Assembly: GCA_032622095.1 (NCBI GenBank)
Contig: CP136061.1
Span: 212,878,373-212,942,372, forward strand
Direction of reading: 5' to 3'
DNA length: 64,000 nucleotides
From: Siphonodentalium dalli
Lineage: Eukaryota; Mollusca; Scaphopoda; Gadilida; Siphonodentaliidae
Shown here: positions 10,606 through 21,539 of the stretch, one piece after another
How the letters are laid out: the number at the start of each line of letters is the position of its first letter
How positions within the stretch are numbered: position 1 is the stretch's first letter
Made by a program: the position numbers and the translations under genes
The notes under the pieces: model-generated
Databases searched by the model: none
What the model was told of the DNA's origin: nothing
What the model saw: the letters and a program-made list of their open reading frames with translations, nothing else

Positions 10606-10789
10606 AATGTCACAAACTGAGAACAGAATAGCGCACTATATCTTCGCGTGCATATTATTTCTGCTAGTTCACCAGGTGTAATTGGGCTTCCGGTGCAATG
10701 AAGTGACGTCACATTAACATTTTGCTGCCGATGTCATATAGCTATTTAGTGATTTGTGTGCGTTTTGGACATCATAATCAATTTATAGG

Positions 10790-10966
10790 TGTCATATGAT
10801 AAATAGAATACGTAATTCGTGTTTCTCTCATATGATATTTATGAAACTCGTCACGAATTTTCAGTTTTCCTCTCGCCGGAGGCTCGAGAAAACTGAAAAT
10901 TCTTAGACTCGTTTCATAAATATCATTTGAGAGAAACACTCATTTCATATCCTCTATTTATTATAT
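10790..10966. mobile_element. foldback (palindromic) element
   Basis: Arms of about 87 bp meet near 10877. TTTCTCTCATATGATATTTA pairs with TAAATATCATTTGAGAGAAA, and GAATTTTCAGTTTTC pairs with GAAAACTGAAAATTC. The centre is GC-rich (CTCGCCGGAGGCTCGAG). The ends are AT-rich (GATAAATAGA against TCTATTTATT). There is no coding capacity. The element is a MITE-like foldback of the same general type as those at 1400 and 27907. Confidence 0.75.
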
Positions 10967-10999
10967 TTTAATATATTAGTTTTTATATGTGTCCCGGAA

Positions 11000-11995
11000 T
11001 AAGAATCGGAACCCACGGAAAGCAGCAAAATGTTATCCTTCCCCCAGGGGTTTATCAGCGCTGGCGGACTATTTATCCCACATTCTGAATAACGTTCGTT
11101 GAATTCAGTTATTGGAATGACTCATTTTCCTTATATGGGGCCGGTGTAAATGTGCGTCATATTAACGGAAACGTATACTCAAGTAATAGTAAAACTCGAG
11201 GATGAACGACGTGGTTTACATTGTTTGGGTTGTTATGGTATCCTTGCGCGTAATTTTAACGGAAATATAAGTACAATTTTCAGAATTGGAAACATTTCAT
11301 GACTGCCTTCTATCAGAGTTTTGTGGGGGGAAAAATATAATAAAAACTATATAGGTAGTGTAAACATATTTTATTGCATAATAACGCAACGGGGTTGAGA
11401 CACAAGTTTTACAACTTACAAAGGGTCTCTCTGCCCACATAATTGTTTTACACAAAACGAATATAAAATACAAATTACACACGAACATGATAATTCATAT
11501 GTATAACATCGTTTCACTTATAAAGATATTTGAGATAATCTTGAGTGTGACCATAATGGTGGTTATTTCACTTTATGGGGGTTGGTGGTTCGGGTTCGGG
11601 ATAATCCGAATCGCAATAAATTCCATGGACTAATTTCTCTTGAAAACATGAGCATTCTGAAAAGACTGATCATATTAAATAAATTGACATTGAAAAAATT
11701 ACGTAATATACTATTAGATATATAGATGAATTGTATATTTATATCTATCTAATGCGACACATCCCTAAATTGGAAATTGCATAATTATGCAAGGTACTTG
11801 TTAATGAATTGTATGGTGAATTTGTTACGGAAATAGTATATGATAATTGTTAACGTGCAAATTGCTTGTATAAATTGTTTGAATATATGTATATATGCTT
11901 GGTTATGTTCCAACTTAACTGTTCCAACAATCAATCATGTGAATTGTCGCCTTCTATGTAATAATACAACATGTTGTTACATTCGTTATGCGGCA
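11000..11995. other. no recognisable gene
   Basis: AT-rich non-coding DNA. No domain, tandem array or terminal inverted repeats were recognised. Confidence 0.5.
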
Positions 11996-11999
11996 GAGC

Positions 12000-12395
12000 C
12001 CTGAATACCTTAACAAGCTCTTACCTACCCGCCCCGAATCAGCTGCTAGATATTATTTTAGAGATAAAACAAGTTTTCCTCCATACTCGTTCAAAAGAAC
12101 TGAGAATTTTGAACAAATACATTTTCTAAAATACAACTTGGAAATGGAACACCCTGTCAAATAAAATCAAAGAATCATCTTCCCTTCGTATTTTAAAAAC
12201 CAAATACCTATACGACTGATCCAGTTCTTGCGCCACCAGACCATTTCAAATTCGGAAGTCGCGCGATAAACATCTTTCATAACTTCGAAATACTGTAGCG
12301 ATTTAAACGCTGACAAATGTTCTAACTTCACATCGGACAACCCAAGCTTTCGTTGTGGTCACACTTTCAGCAATGATCATTAAGTACAACCTTTA
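12000..12395 (+). pseudogene. LINE ORF2 C-terminal relic
   Basis: Frameshifted translation matches the C-terminal part of LINE ORF2 proteins. In order: a 'P-YL-KLLPTRPESA' segment, FPPYSFKRTE, then in another frame a 'WNTLSNKIKESSSL' segment, FGSRAINIFHNF, and finally SDNPSFRCGH, the remains of the C-terminal zinc-binding region. At least three frame changes and several stops separate the pieces. The reverse-transcriptase core is absent. The same type of C-terminus occurs on the minus strand at 53090-53425. Confidence 0.6.
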
Positions 12396-12399
12396 TCTA

Positions 12400-13555
12400 T
12401 TTCGCCATGTTCTAATTGGTTATGATTTTATGGACCTCTATATTTTTACACATTTACTCACTGAGCGTGCCTTGCATGGGTGCCTTTAAATAGTGCAATT
12501 GGTTTATTTTGAAAATGACAAGTTTTTTTTATTTAAGACTTCTTTAAAAAAACGACACTAATGTTTTTTTCAAGACAACTTAGGAAGCTCGCAACTGACT
12601 AAAATGAATATATTCAAATTAATAAACCAATAAGTCCACTATATAACAATATCAGCCTGTTTTATTTCCTTTATAATTCAACTACAAATCAATGCAGTGT
12701 ATTTTTTTATAAATAGTCAATCAGCATAACATGGGCGTAGCCAGTATCCCCAAGTAGTGGGGTCTGATCATATTATGGGGGTACTGGCACAAGATGCCGA
12801 TTGCATATCACGAGGAACAACGACCCGAATTGGTAGTTGGTGTGTCCCCCTCCCATCGTACTATAATACTGTTTTGCATTTTTTTAAAGCTCCGGGAGTG
12901 TATCTGGTGATTTATGCCATGCTTGGGAATTTTATACGTAGAGTATTCAACAAATAATTTAACTAACTAAAACTAAAACATAGAACAATCATATTTATAT
13001 TCTTCTTAAATTGTCTTTATCTTATTGTAATTGTGTGTTATAAACTGTATACGTGTACTGCAATAAATTGTAAAACAAGACACTCTTCATATTTGAAGGT
13101 AATAAAGGTAATGTAATCACCATCTTGTCTGGTCCTGCCCTACCAAATATGCTGAGTGTTTTTTTGTGTGTGTACATTCTCGATATAATGCCCCTTCGCT
13201 GAGGAAATAACATCTTCCATAAATAGAAACCATATTCAAGCAATGCTACAATATACACTGGTAATAAGGCGATTACCTTGACCCGTTGACGCATATATGT
13301 GAATGGAGCAGAATGTAATCACTACATGGCAGCAGCAGACTTGATCATGCATTAATTAGTGATAAATGGTACCATATAGCAATAATTAGTTCAAGTTTTA
13401 ACAGAAGAGTCTCCCAGCCAACAGACGAACTTACCGGTATAGTATGCACATGGGCAATCACGTGATTGAATTGGACTGGCAGATGTGGTTTCTATTTACG
13501 GAAGAGGTTGGACCCAAAATAGTGGTATCTAATGTTTTGAATTTCAATCAGTGAA
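12400..13555. other. no recognisable gene
   Basis: AT-rich sequence after the LINE relic. The first part may be its 3' UTR. No exon, repeat array or domain was recognised. Confidence 0.45.
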
Positions 13556-13636
13556 AAACTGACAAAAGTGGAGATAATTATCACCCAGCGCCACCTTACA
13601 GTTGCTCTACATGCCTAGAATTATGGCGCTGCACAT

Positions 13637-13730
13637 TTGCAGAATGAGGTCCCCAGAGGGTGAATGTAGTGACGCTATCAGGCACAGGGGTCTAGCATCA
13701 CTATATTCACACTGTGGACCTCATTCTGCT
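13637..13730. mobile_element. short foldback
   Basis: GCAGAATGAGGTCCCCAGAG at the left pairs with the complement of the right end (GTGGACCTCATTCTGC). The arms also share GTGAATRTAGTGAYGCTA and are about 43 bp with a short loop. A diverged single copy of the same phrase (GCAGAATGAACTCCC, then GTGAATTTAGTGATGCTAG) lies at about 13953-14040. Confidence 0.65.
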
Positions 13731-13929
13731 TAGGCCTCAGCTTCTCTGGAATTATCTTTATTATCGAATTAAACAGTGTTTTAGTTTAATATGAACTTCT
13801 CTAGAAAGTTCTTTTTTATTTTAGTTTCTCTATATCTCCAAATTGACAGACGAACACAATGCATAATCGGGATACCCAATGGGTGTATATCATCATCTTC
13901 GCCATCTGCGGACTTACCTCTGTGACTAG

Positions 13930-14060
13930 GTGTCCCAGGAGCTGAGGTCTAAGCAGAATGAACTCCCAAGATTGTGAATTTAGTGATGCTAGCCGGTATC
14001 TGACCTCTGTTGACTTTATTCTGCAAATGAACAGCACCATATTTTGATGCTTGATGGGTG
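13930..14060. repeat. diverged copy of the 13.6 kb foldback arm
   Basis: It contains AAGCAGAATGAACTCCC, GTGAATTTAGTGATGCTAG and, inverted, ATTCTGCAAATGAACAGC. These match the elements of the foldback at 13637-13730 in the same order, separated by about 300 bp. It probably represents a second, older insertion of the same family. Confidence 0.5.
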
Positions 14061-14545
14061 TATAATAGTACTGACTTCCAACGTGTCGAGGTAAATAAGA
14101 ATGGTTTGACAGTCATTATATAGTAGGCATAATCACTTCTGTCGCCATGGCACCCAAACTTCATTGTTTTGGAACATAATTCGTATATAACCTGGTAATG
14201 CCTGGTATGTGCAACAGGTTATGACAAAATAGGGCACATCGATATTAAATTATATGAGTTACATGACAGTGGCATTTCATCATACCTGCCACAGGCAACT
14301 TTGGCTAAATCCCTAGAATGTAATCCACATTATGTTGAAGAATATTTTGTCTTCTCAATCATGGATGACTAAAGTAATCATTGTTCTGCACAATTGAGAG
14401 AGGAAACTATTGAAACATTGAAAAAGCCTCTCCTTTTTATACAGTTTAATACTACACCTAATGAGAGGAGACTTATTTGTTCTCAATTTGTGAAATTTAA
14501 TGACTATTTTCGTTTAGAAAGGTAACTACCCATAAATGATTTGCT
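14061..14545. other. no recognisable gene
   Basis: Non-coding, AT-rich DNA between repeat copies. Nothing was recognised. Confidence 0.45.
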
Positions 14546-14549
14546 ATAT

Positions 14550-14850
14550 TGAATGTTCATGTATTGTTTGTCAATGGAAAATTGGGCTGATATGAGTTCT
14601 TGGTCATGGCTTCATGACCAAGTTAAAGCTGACACCATAGCTCTTAACACTGTGGCCTTGTTCCAATTGATTGTCCCATGCGTAGGTGGACCACATTGCA
14701 TATCAACATCTTTTCATTGGACTGGAATATTTGTGACTGCTTTATTCTGCACTATAATATATGGGGGTACCGTGTGATGCTATGTTATGCAATTACAAAT
14801 CGAACTCAACACTATGATACAAATAAAGTCTCCTCTCATGGAGCCAAGAC
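14550..14850 (+). repeat. dispersed repeat with a membrane-protein-like ORF
   Basis: This segment is similar to the reverse complement of about 31480-31700 (shared GTGACTGCTTTATTC, ATTATAATATATGGGG, CAACATTATGATA). One frame encodes a hydrophobic stretch with VTALFCTIIYG and, after a frame change, YAITNRTQHYDTN. The other copy encodes VTALFFIIIYG and HAIKNVTQHYDRN. The protein-level resemblance suggests an old coding repeat or gene fragment. No family was recognised. Confidence 0.45.
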
Positions 14851-15935
14851 AATAAGGAGTAATCGATGTTCTTCAACCAAAGAGGAGTAACTCTATCGCT
14901 ATGAAGTTTGTGCGATTCCATTCATGTCGCAGTGAAGTAATTATTTCCCATAGGCCTCAGTGTTAACATATAAAGCCTTCGGCCCTGAGTATCCACGGAT
15001 TGGCATCTGCGCTAAGTTTCTGCATGATAATCATATCGCCGGACATGGAATAATATAGGAATATACATTTTAAATTTCTTATTTTTAATCTACAGTCAGA
15101 ATTGCATGAAGAGAGTGTTGACACCTTTACCTCACACCAACAAAATTCAAACTAGGCACCGCGGGCTTTAAAATGTGCCAATGTTTTGTTTGGCGTCTGA
15201 AATTTAAAGAGGAGTGTTTACACTAAATGTGCACACAACGACCACATCGACGTATCCCCTAATAGAACACATACAACATTCATTTATTATATCTATATAG
15301 CCCTTTTATAATTAGTTTCCCATAAACAAGCTGAGTTTATTATTTATTTTCAAATAAAAATTGCCGATAATTTGAGACCAGCCCACGCAGCATATTTAGT
15401 CAGCCCAATATAAGATTTCCAAGAACTTCGCAACAATAACGTGATCGATATAAATTCAATTGAGATTCAATTCGGGTGAACTTTGAAAAGCACGCCCAAT
15501 TATTTTGCTGACCGCGTTTAGTGATTAGTTCAGATTAGGTCAAATGTTTGTAACTTCCTGTTCGTGATACACTCTCTGCATAATTCGGATGTAAACCGGG
15601 TGAACCAATTGGCCGTTATAATGACCAATCACCAAACAGAATTTAGTGTAACACAGACAGGCTATGTAAATATATATGTTTAAACATAAAAACTACTATT
15701 AACCAACCAGGCCCCAGCATTTTTGTTTAATTCTCTCCTGCATCTTGGTCCAAAATCCGTTGGAGACTCAGAACGCTCCAATTACTTCACTGTAACATAT
15801 AACTTGGTGGCTTGTCTATATACCATGTCTGCACGACGCCGGTCAGGGCCGCGACAGGAAAGCGCTTCCCTTCCCTATGTATCCAAAATGAATGCAAGGG
15901 AAGATATGTGCGGTTCGGGAATTACATCAACTCCA
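14851..15935. other. no recognisable gene
   Basis: AT-rich DNA with short ORFs only. The phrase CCCATAGGCCTCAGTGTTAA near 14948 recurs approximately near 46460. No gene model was supported. Confidence 0.45.
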
Positions 15936-15939
15936 TACG

Positions 15940-16127
15940 TGCTTCAATGGCTCATTCAAACTTCCAAATGTTGTCTACGCAATTTGGAAGGAGGTATAAG
16001 ATAGGGTGATAAAACACGAAATATTGAATAGTACAGCCATTTTCCAGCTGTTTTCAATTTTTCGCACAAAAGTGAAACACACGCTCTGTATTTCTACCAT
16101 ATCAGGAATAGACAAACACGGAACGCT
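15940..16127 (+). repeat. dispersed repeat, copy 1
   Basis: About 190 bp closely similar, in direct orientation, to 18933-19132. Shared phrases include AATTTGGAAGGAGGTATA, CCATTTTCCAGCTGTTTT and TATTTCTACCATAT. The two copies lie either side of the LINE relic at 16325-18490. ORFs through both copies differ in frame, so a coding function is unlikely. Confidence 0.65.
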
Positions 16128-16324
16128 ATTTTCTGTTCAATACTATGCACATGGCTGTTGTTTGTTTTGGGATCCAAACACGATGTTCAAAGTTGTATTT
16201 TGTATGACTCCAATGCGTCTTTCTGTGACATATAGTGACCACAGAAAGCTAGTTCAAGTACCGGTATTGAGCGACCTATTTTGGTACCGGGAAAAATTCA
16301 AAAGCGAATATTATTAGGTGTATT

Positions 16325-18490
16325 TGAAGATCCAAGATTCAAGAATAAAGATTCAATGAGATTTATTTGGTATTCAATATTTTAGAGTACATATATAACA
16401 ACAGAACACCACAAAACGTTTAACATGTAAAGGCAGGGGCAGGGCCCTTATGCATGTATAATGATGCAGTATAATGTGTACTTATAATTGAGTATGTATT
16501 GTACGTGTGCGTATTTACAATGTGTGTAGTTTAGTATATAGATGGTGGTGGGGCATGAGGTTAGTTGGGGAGGGTTGGTGAGATGGAGATCTTAGTAACT
16601 TTTGTATGCTTTAACTGGGTAGCCAATATGTCTTCATGCCGTGACCTGGTCGATCATCTTGCAATACTTGTATATTTTTCAAACTCATAAGGAATACTAG
16701 TATGTTATCAGCAATAATGTGGAAATTGACACCATTTTTAGGTGGTCAAAGAAATATCGGCTGTGAATACTGCTTGATTTGGTTGAGGAATAAGTTACGG
16801 TCATAATTAAGTTGATTAATTTTGCATTGTTGTTCAGAGGTACATGTACTTGAGTGACAAATAGTGAGAAATGGAGCAGATGTGGCTTAAGTTTATTGAC
16901 CTGTTCCTCACCAGGAGAGCTGACCAGGAGAATGAGGATTATGAGAATAAAGAGTAGATTAATTTCTGCCCCTCTTCTGGACAGTCTCTGCTATCAGGAA
17001 CTGCTGGCTAGCATTGCCTTAGTGTATATAATAGGGGAAAGTATACATACAAACTGGTTTGTTATTTGTTATTTGCTTTGAACCGTATATTGTGGTCGTG
17101 GATATCATATATATTTATAAATATTGAAGACAGCTAGCGATTTGGGGAGTTTCTTTTGATGGAAATGATGTAAACATTTGTATTAGTTGCATGTTTCCAA
17201 TGTCCTTCATCGATAGCAAATTTTGGTCAAGTAAATAGTTTTTTCCAGGTTTAGAGATAATTTATTAGCAAGAAACCAATTGCTCATTGTCTCCTTTTCT
17301 TTGTTGACTACATTATATGCTTTACTTATATCTTTGTTCGAGTAAAATGCATTTGTATCATTAGCAAATAATATTAGATTCAGGTCCTTACATATATTTG
17401 GAAGATCGTTCATATATATATATATATCAGAAAGAGTAATGGGTCGAGTATATATATTTGTGGAACTCCACGTATTATATATGTTTGTGAAGATAAGTGG
17501 CCTTCGTACTGTACATATTGTTTTCTATCAGTCAAATAGCTTTGGAACCAGTCCAGCAACCACACGACATCCATAATGTCCAAGTTTATTAAGCATTATA
17601 TTATGATTTATTGTATCAAATGCCTTTGATAGATCAAGGAATACCCCAATGGTGTGTTCTCTATTATCTAGGACTTGGATAATTTTATCTAAGAGATCAG
17701 TTGGTGCCAGAATAGTTCAGTGATTCTTTCTGAAGCATTATTGACTACTATATAGGATACTATATTTGGTTAAGTATGTGTTCAGTCGGTTGTACATCAT
17801 TTTTGCTAGGATTTTGGAAAATACAGGTAGCACAGAGACTGGCCTGTTGTTACTTAGAATGGTTGGCTCTTTAGCTTTAAAAATAGGTACAACTTTTGCT
17901 ATCTTCATGCGGTCTGGAAATATTCCATTAGCAACAGAGATATTGCATATATGTGTAATGGGTTTAATGATAAATTCGCTACATTTTTTTCAAGATTGAA
18001 CACTTGAGATCATGAATACCAGCAGCCTTTTTTGCACTGATATTTTTGAGAATTTCTATGACTTCAAGTTCATATGTTGGTTGGATAAAGAAAGAAGAAC
18101 GCTTCGGTTGATTAAGGTAATCTGGTGGATTCTTGTGAGATTTAATTTTGCAGCAAGGGTTAGTCCCATATTGGTGAGGAATTCGTTGAATTTGGTAGCA
18201 ATGTCCTCTTAATTATTAATATATTTTTTTTCATAAAAGAACTGTTATGTTTTTGCTTCCCTTTTTCTTGTTGATAATGATTTTGATCAGTTTTCATGTG
18301 CCATTGATATTATCTTCATATTGTTGGAATTTCACATGATAATAGTGTTGTTTAGCAGTACGGATAATTGAATTTAGTCTATTCCTATACTTCTTGTGTC
18401 GATCTTTAATATAGTATGTTCTGTTCTTTATGAATATTTTATATAATTTATTCTTTCTTCTAATGGAATTCAGTATACCTGCTGTTATCT
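16325..18490 (-). pseudogene. CR1/jockey-like LINE ORF2 relic, 5'-truncated
   Basis: On the minus strand the relic begins near 18490 with ITAGILNSIRRKNKLYK, then KYRNRLNSIIRTAK and KLIKIIINKK, the usual pre-RT region. Next come RPVSVLPVFSKILAKMM (about 17770-17830), LSKAFDTINHNIM (about 17600-17640) and a mutated catalytic-box region LILFANDTN where FADDT is expected, followed by WFLANKLSLNLEKT. One catalytic aspartate is replaced by Asn. Many frameshifts and stops separate the segments. The distal 16325-17200 part is probably C-terminus and 3' UTR, and ends in an ATTGAATCT-type terminal repeat. The element is inactive, with the endonuclease domain missing through 5' truncation. Clade assignment is by motif recall only. 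Confidence 0.75.
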
Positions 18491-18774
18491 ATGATTAGAA
18501 GGTTTAATTTTCGTTCTGACCTCAAGCCGCCATGTGGCTTTAAGTGAGCTAATCATCAAGCAGACATTCCGACACATGCATCCAACACCCTGTCAATCGG
18601 CCGCATAGCTCACCTACCTACTGGTCTGAGAACCATTATAGTCGTTCCGAACGTATTCATGACTAAAATCTGCTACAGGGCGGGCGCCGATACCCTCTGT
18701 GTTATCGATTTCCATATATAACGGATCTACCAAGATTGCATGTGTCAGGTTTCATTTTCTGTATATATGTTGTC

Positions 18775-18870
18775 GAAATGTGCACAGAGCGCACAAAGGG
18801 CCGCATGTGCCTTTGTGCATGCCCCACCGACGCTGAATAAAGGCACACGAAGGGAGCCTGTTTCAGCTAG
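18775..18870 (+). mobile_element. Helitron 3' terminal fragment
   Basis: The segment ends in TTTCAGCTAG followed by T. Upstream are CCCCACCGACGCTGAATAA and GGCACACGAAGGGAGCC, which could form a subterminal hairpin. The wording CACCGACGCTGAATAA recurs in the tiny Helitron at 63750-63896. The 5' end was not located. Confidence 0.55.
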
Positions 18871-18932
18871 TTAATTAAATCTCCAAATTTCCACAAAATC
18901 AATATATATGTGATAAACGAAATCTGAAACGG

Positions 18933-19132
18933 CCATGGCTCCATCGAGCTTCCATGTTCTGTCTACGTAATTTGGAAGGAGGTATAGGATATGTTGATAA
19001 AACTCGAAATATTGATATACCGGCCTCATGAAAAATACAACCATTTTCCAGCTGTTTTCCAATTTTTTCGCACAGACGTGAAAAAATCGCTCTTTATTTC
19101 TACCATATAAGAAATAGACTAACACAGAACGC
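18933..19132 (+). repeat. dispersed repeat, copy 2
   Basis: Direct-orientation partner of 15940-16127, diverged by substitutions and small indels (for example an extra CATGAAAAATA). The right edge of similarity is near the phrase AACACAGAACGCC. Confidence 0.65.
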
Positions 19133-19149
19133 CCTTCTCTTTAGACAGA

Positions 19150-19605
19150 GAGCCCAGAGGGTTTTAATTACACTATCGCATACGAAAGGTTTGATGCCCC
19201 AGATTTGGTATCACCCTTGAATCATCGCAGAAAACCTATTTCTTAAGTTTAGCAATCCTGGCGATTAGGGGCTAGGGGCGCTCCAATAACCCCCCAAAAT
19301 CACTTTTAATTACACTTTCACGTACATCCGTCATTTTTGGTTTAAATATCAACTAATGTTCACTGACCATAAAAACGTAACTTAAGAAACTATATTTCCT
19401 GGCGTTTACAGATAAGAATGGGCCTTTTGGGACACACCCTCAAACATGGAGTTCAAATTATGTGTTAATTAACTTAAACGGTTCTCTTTTGATTACACTT
19501 TCGTGTGCATTTGTCATTTTTGGTATAATTCTTCACAAGTATTTACTGACGGGCGTTTACAGATGAGAAGGATTTTTGTGACTACTACCCCCCCCCCCCC
19601 CCAAT
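19150..19605. repeat. three-unit tandem repeat of about 150-180 bp, plus a C tract
   Basis: The phrase TTTTRATTACACTTTC is found near 19156, 19308 and 19487, followed each time by a CGTACATCCGTCATTTTTGG-like stretch and GGCGTTTACAGATRAGAA. Units are diverged. The last unit runs into a C homopolymer near 19587-19603. No coding signal. Confidence 0.6.
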
Positions 19606-19639
19606 CCGATTTTATATAAGATTTGAAATAAATTGATTC

Positions 19640-20050
19640 CGCCCATCTTCCGATATTGAATAATCAAATTTCCACCCTTTGTCATAAACACTGTGTACAT
19701 TGAAGCACGTTTGTACCAGCATCATACACGCTCTAGAACAAGTTCCCCACTGAACACCAGACGTGTTTCGTTCACTTCAGACATCATAATGAACAGCTCA
19801 TAGCTATACAATAAGGGTGCATATGAATGAATATCTGTCACTGTCGACATGGCAGAAATCGAAACAAGGACACAATCAGACCTGTTCCAACACACAGGCA
19901 TTCTATATTTTATTAATTTAGGTCTATCCTTTGGGACTTCAATGACTTTGAAATGTGATAGTCTGTTTATAACACAATGCATCGATCGAGTGACAGACCA
20001 ATGCATTCAACCTCATAACATTAAGTCTATTGTGTTATATTCCTTTTTAT
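19640..20050 (+). pseudogene. degraded relative of the 61.1-61.6 kb ORF
   Basis: Phrases match 61080-61440 in order: TCATAAACACTGTGTACAT against TCGTAAACACTGAACATAC, CTAGAACAAGT, CTGAACA, and TCTATATTTTATTAATTTAG against TCTATATTTGATGAACTTAT followed by GGGACTTCAA. The reading frame of the 61-kb copy is not kept here. It may be a pseudogenised paralogue or a second copy of an unrecognised repeat. Confidence 0.45.
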
Positions 20051-20059
20051 AGCGTCATC

Positions 20060-21535
20060 AAACCACTGCAACGTTTCTGCCCCTGCGTCCCCTGGGAGAG
20101 GGAGTCTGTCATTAATTTATAAATTTTCATCAACTGATTGAAGCAGTTATGATCTGGGAGGTTTCCAACAGTTAATAATTTCTGTCGGTAAATTTTATCA
20201 AAAAGAAATTAGTCAAGAATATCTTTTTCAAAGCTCTTTGCCTTGGATAAGTCTGACAGTTTTCCAAGGCTATGGTAATCAAATAGTTGCTAGACAATAT
20301 CTGAGAATGAAAATAGGATCCTATATTCCCGCTCTACATGTATGTGATTCTGTTCCAGCGTTTGTGTGATGTGAAGATGAAGCAACTCTGGGTTATGCCA
20401 TACATGCAGCGTTCACAATTCCTGCTTATTGTTTCCCGAATTTATTTTTTTTTGGAGCGAGTATAGACATGAGCGGTGTCCATTCATCTCTCTCCGCGTT
20501 TGTATGCTAGTGTGTCCACTTGTCTGTCTGTGCGTGCGTCCGTCTACTGTGTCCTTTATCACACCTTACAGGTGTTTATCACCCAATCGCCACCAATCTT
20601 CATATGGATCTTCGGAGTGGCCTCGAGATGGGAGCCATCGTTAGTTACGGGACTTCGTTAAAAACACGACCGGAGTTGAATTCATCGGCATATGTATACC
20701 ATGCAGCCCATATTTATAGGAAAATTGTTTTATTTAGGATCACCTCCAGATGGGAGCTATCGAATTGAACGATTCTTGGTGAAAAACATGCATCATCCCC
20801 CATCCGTTCATCGCCAAACTTGTATAGATGCATGTATCTTCCCTATAGACGGATGTCAATGTGTCATACGTCATAGGAGCGTCCTTCGCAGGGCCAAACA
20901 AATCACAAATATCACCGGGTGATCAGGCCGAGACGTGACACTCCTTTTCAAACATAGCATTCAAATACAGTGTACATAAACGACCTGTTAAGATTTAAAA
21001 ATATTTTGTAGTATAGGTTTGTTAGTTCGATAATTTCTGGTATATATGTGTTGTCTATGAGATTAGAGTCTCGTCTCCAGATACGGTGAAATTCTGATAT
21101 GTGACATAATCTGATCACACCCCATTCGCACTGTTATACATGTAGGAATAGTCATGTAATGGACATGAAACATAGAGCAATGGATATATCAAACCTCCAA
21201 CTGAAAATAGAGTTATTCTTCATATAAATTAGTCGTATATGACTAAGCCAAATCTTAGTCGCTATGACCATGACAATCTATGACCAATTAATAACACATA
21301 GTTGCGGTTGTACACGGTTGTACACATAAACGGGGATTGCACACAACAAACCTAATCATACTCGTATAATACAGACCAGTGGAGAGCTGTGATGGCTGCA
21401 ACCCCCGCCCCACGTTTTGAACGCAAATTTCGGGCAAATTGGAGATATTTTTAGGCAGTTTTCGGGAAAATTTAATGGTATTTCAGGGGTAAATTGTAGC
21501 AAATTACAGTATTTTTAACATTTTCATATTTAAGA
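20060..21535. other. no recognisable gene
   Basis: Overlapping plus-strand ORFs at 20429-20922 come from TGTCTGT-rich sequence followed by text such as CACCAATCTTCATATGGATC. That pattern is often seen inside short Helitron-like elements, but I could not find a CTAG end. The remainder is AT-rich and featureless. Confidence 0.4.
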
Positions 21536-21539
21536 TTAA

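Noticed and set aside
15940-19132. LTR retrotransposon with 190-bp LTRs
   Set aside because: The enclosed ORF is non-LTR reverse transcriptase. There is no primer-binding site, gag or integrase, and the LINE has its own 3' tail.
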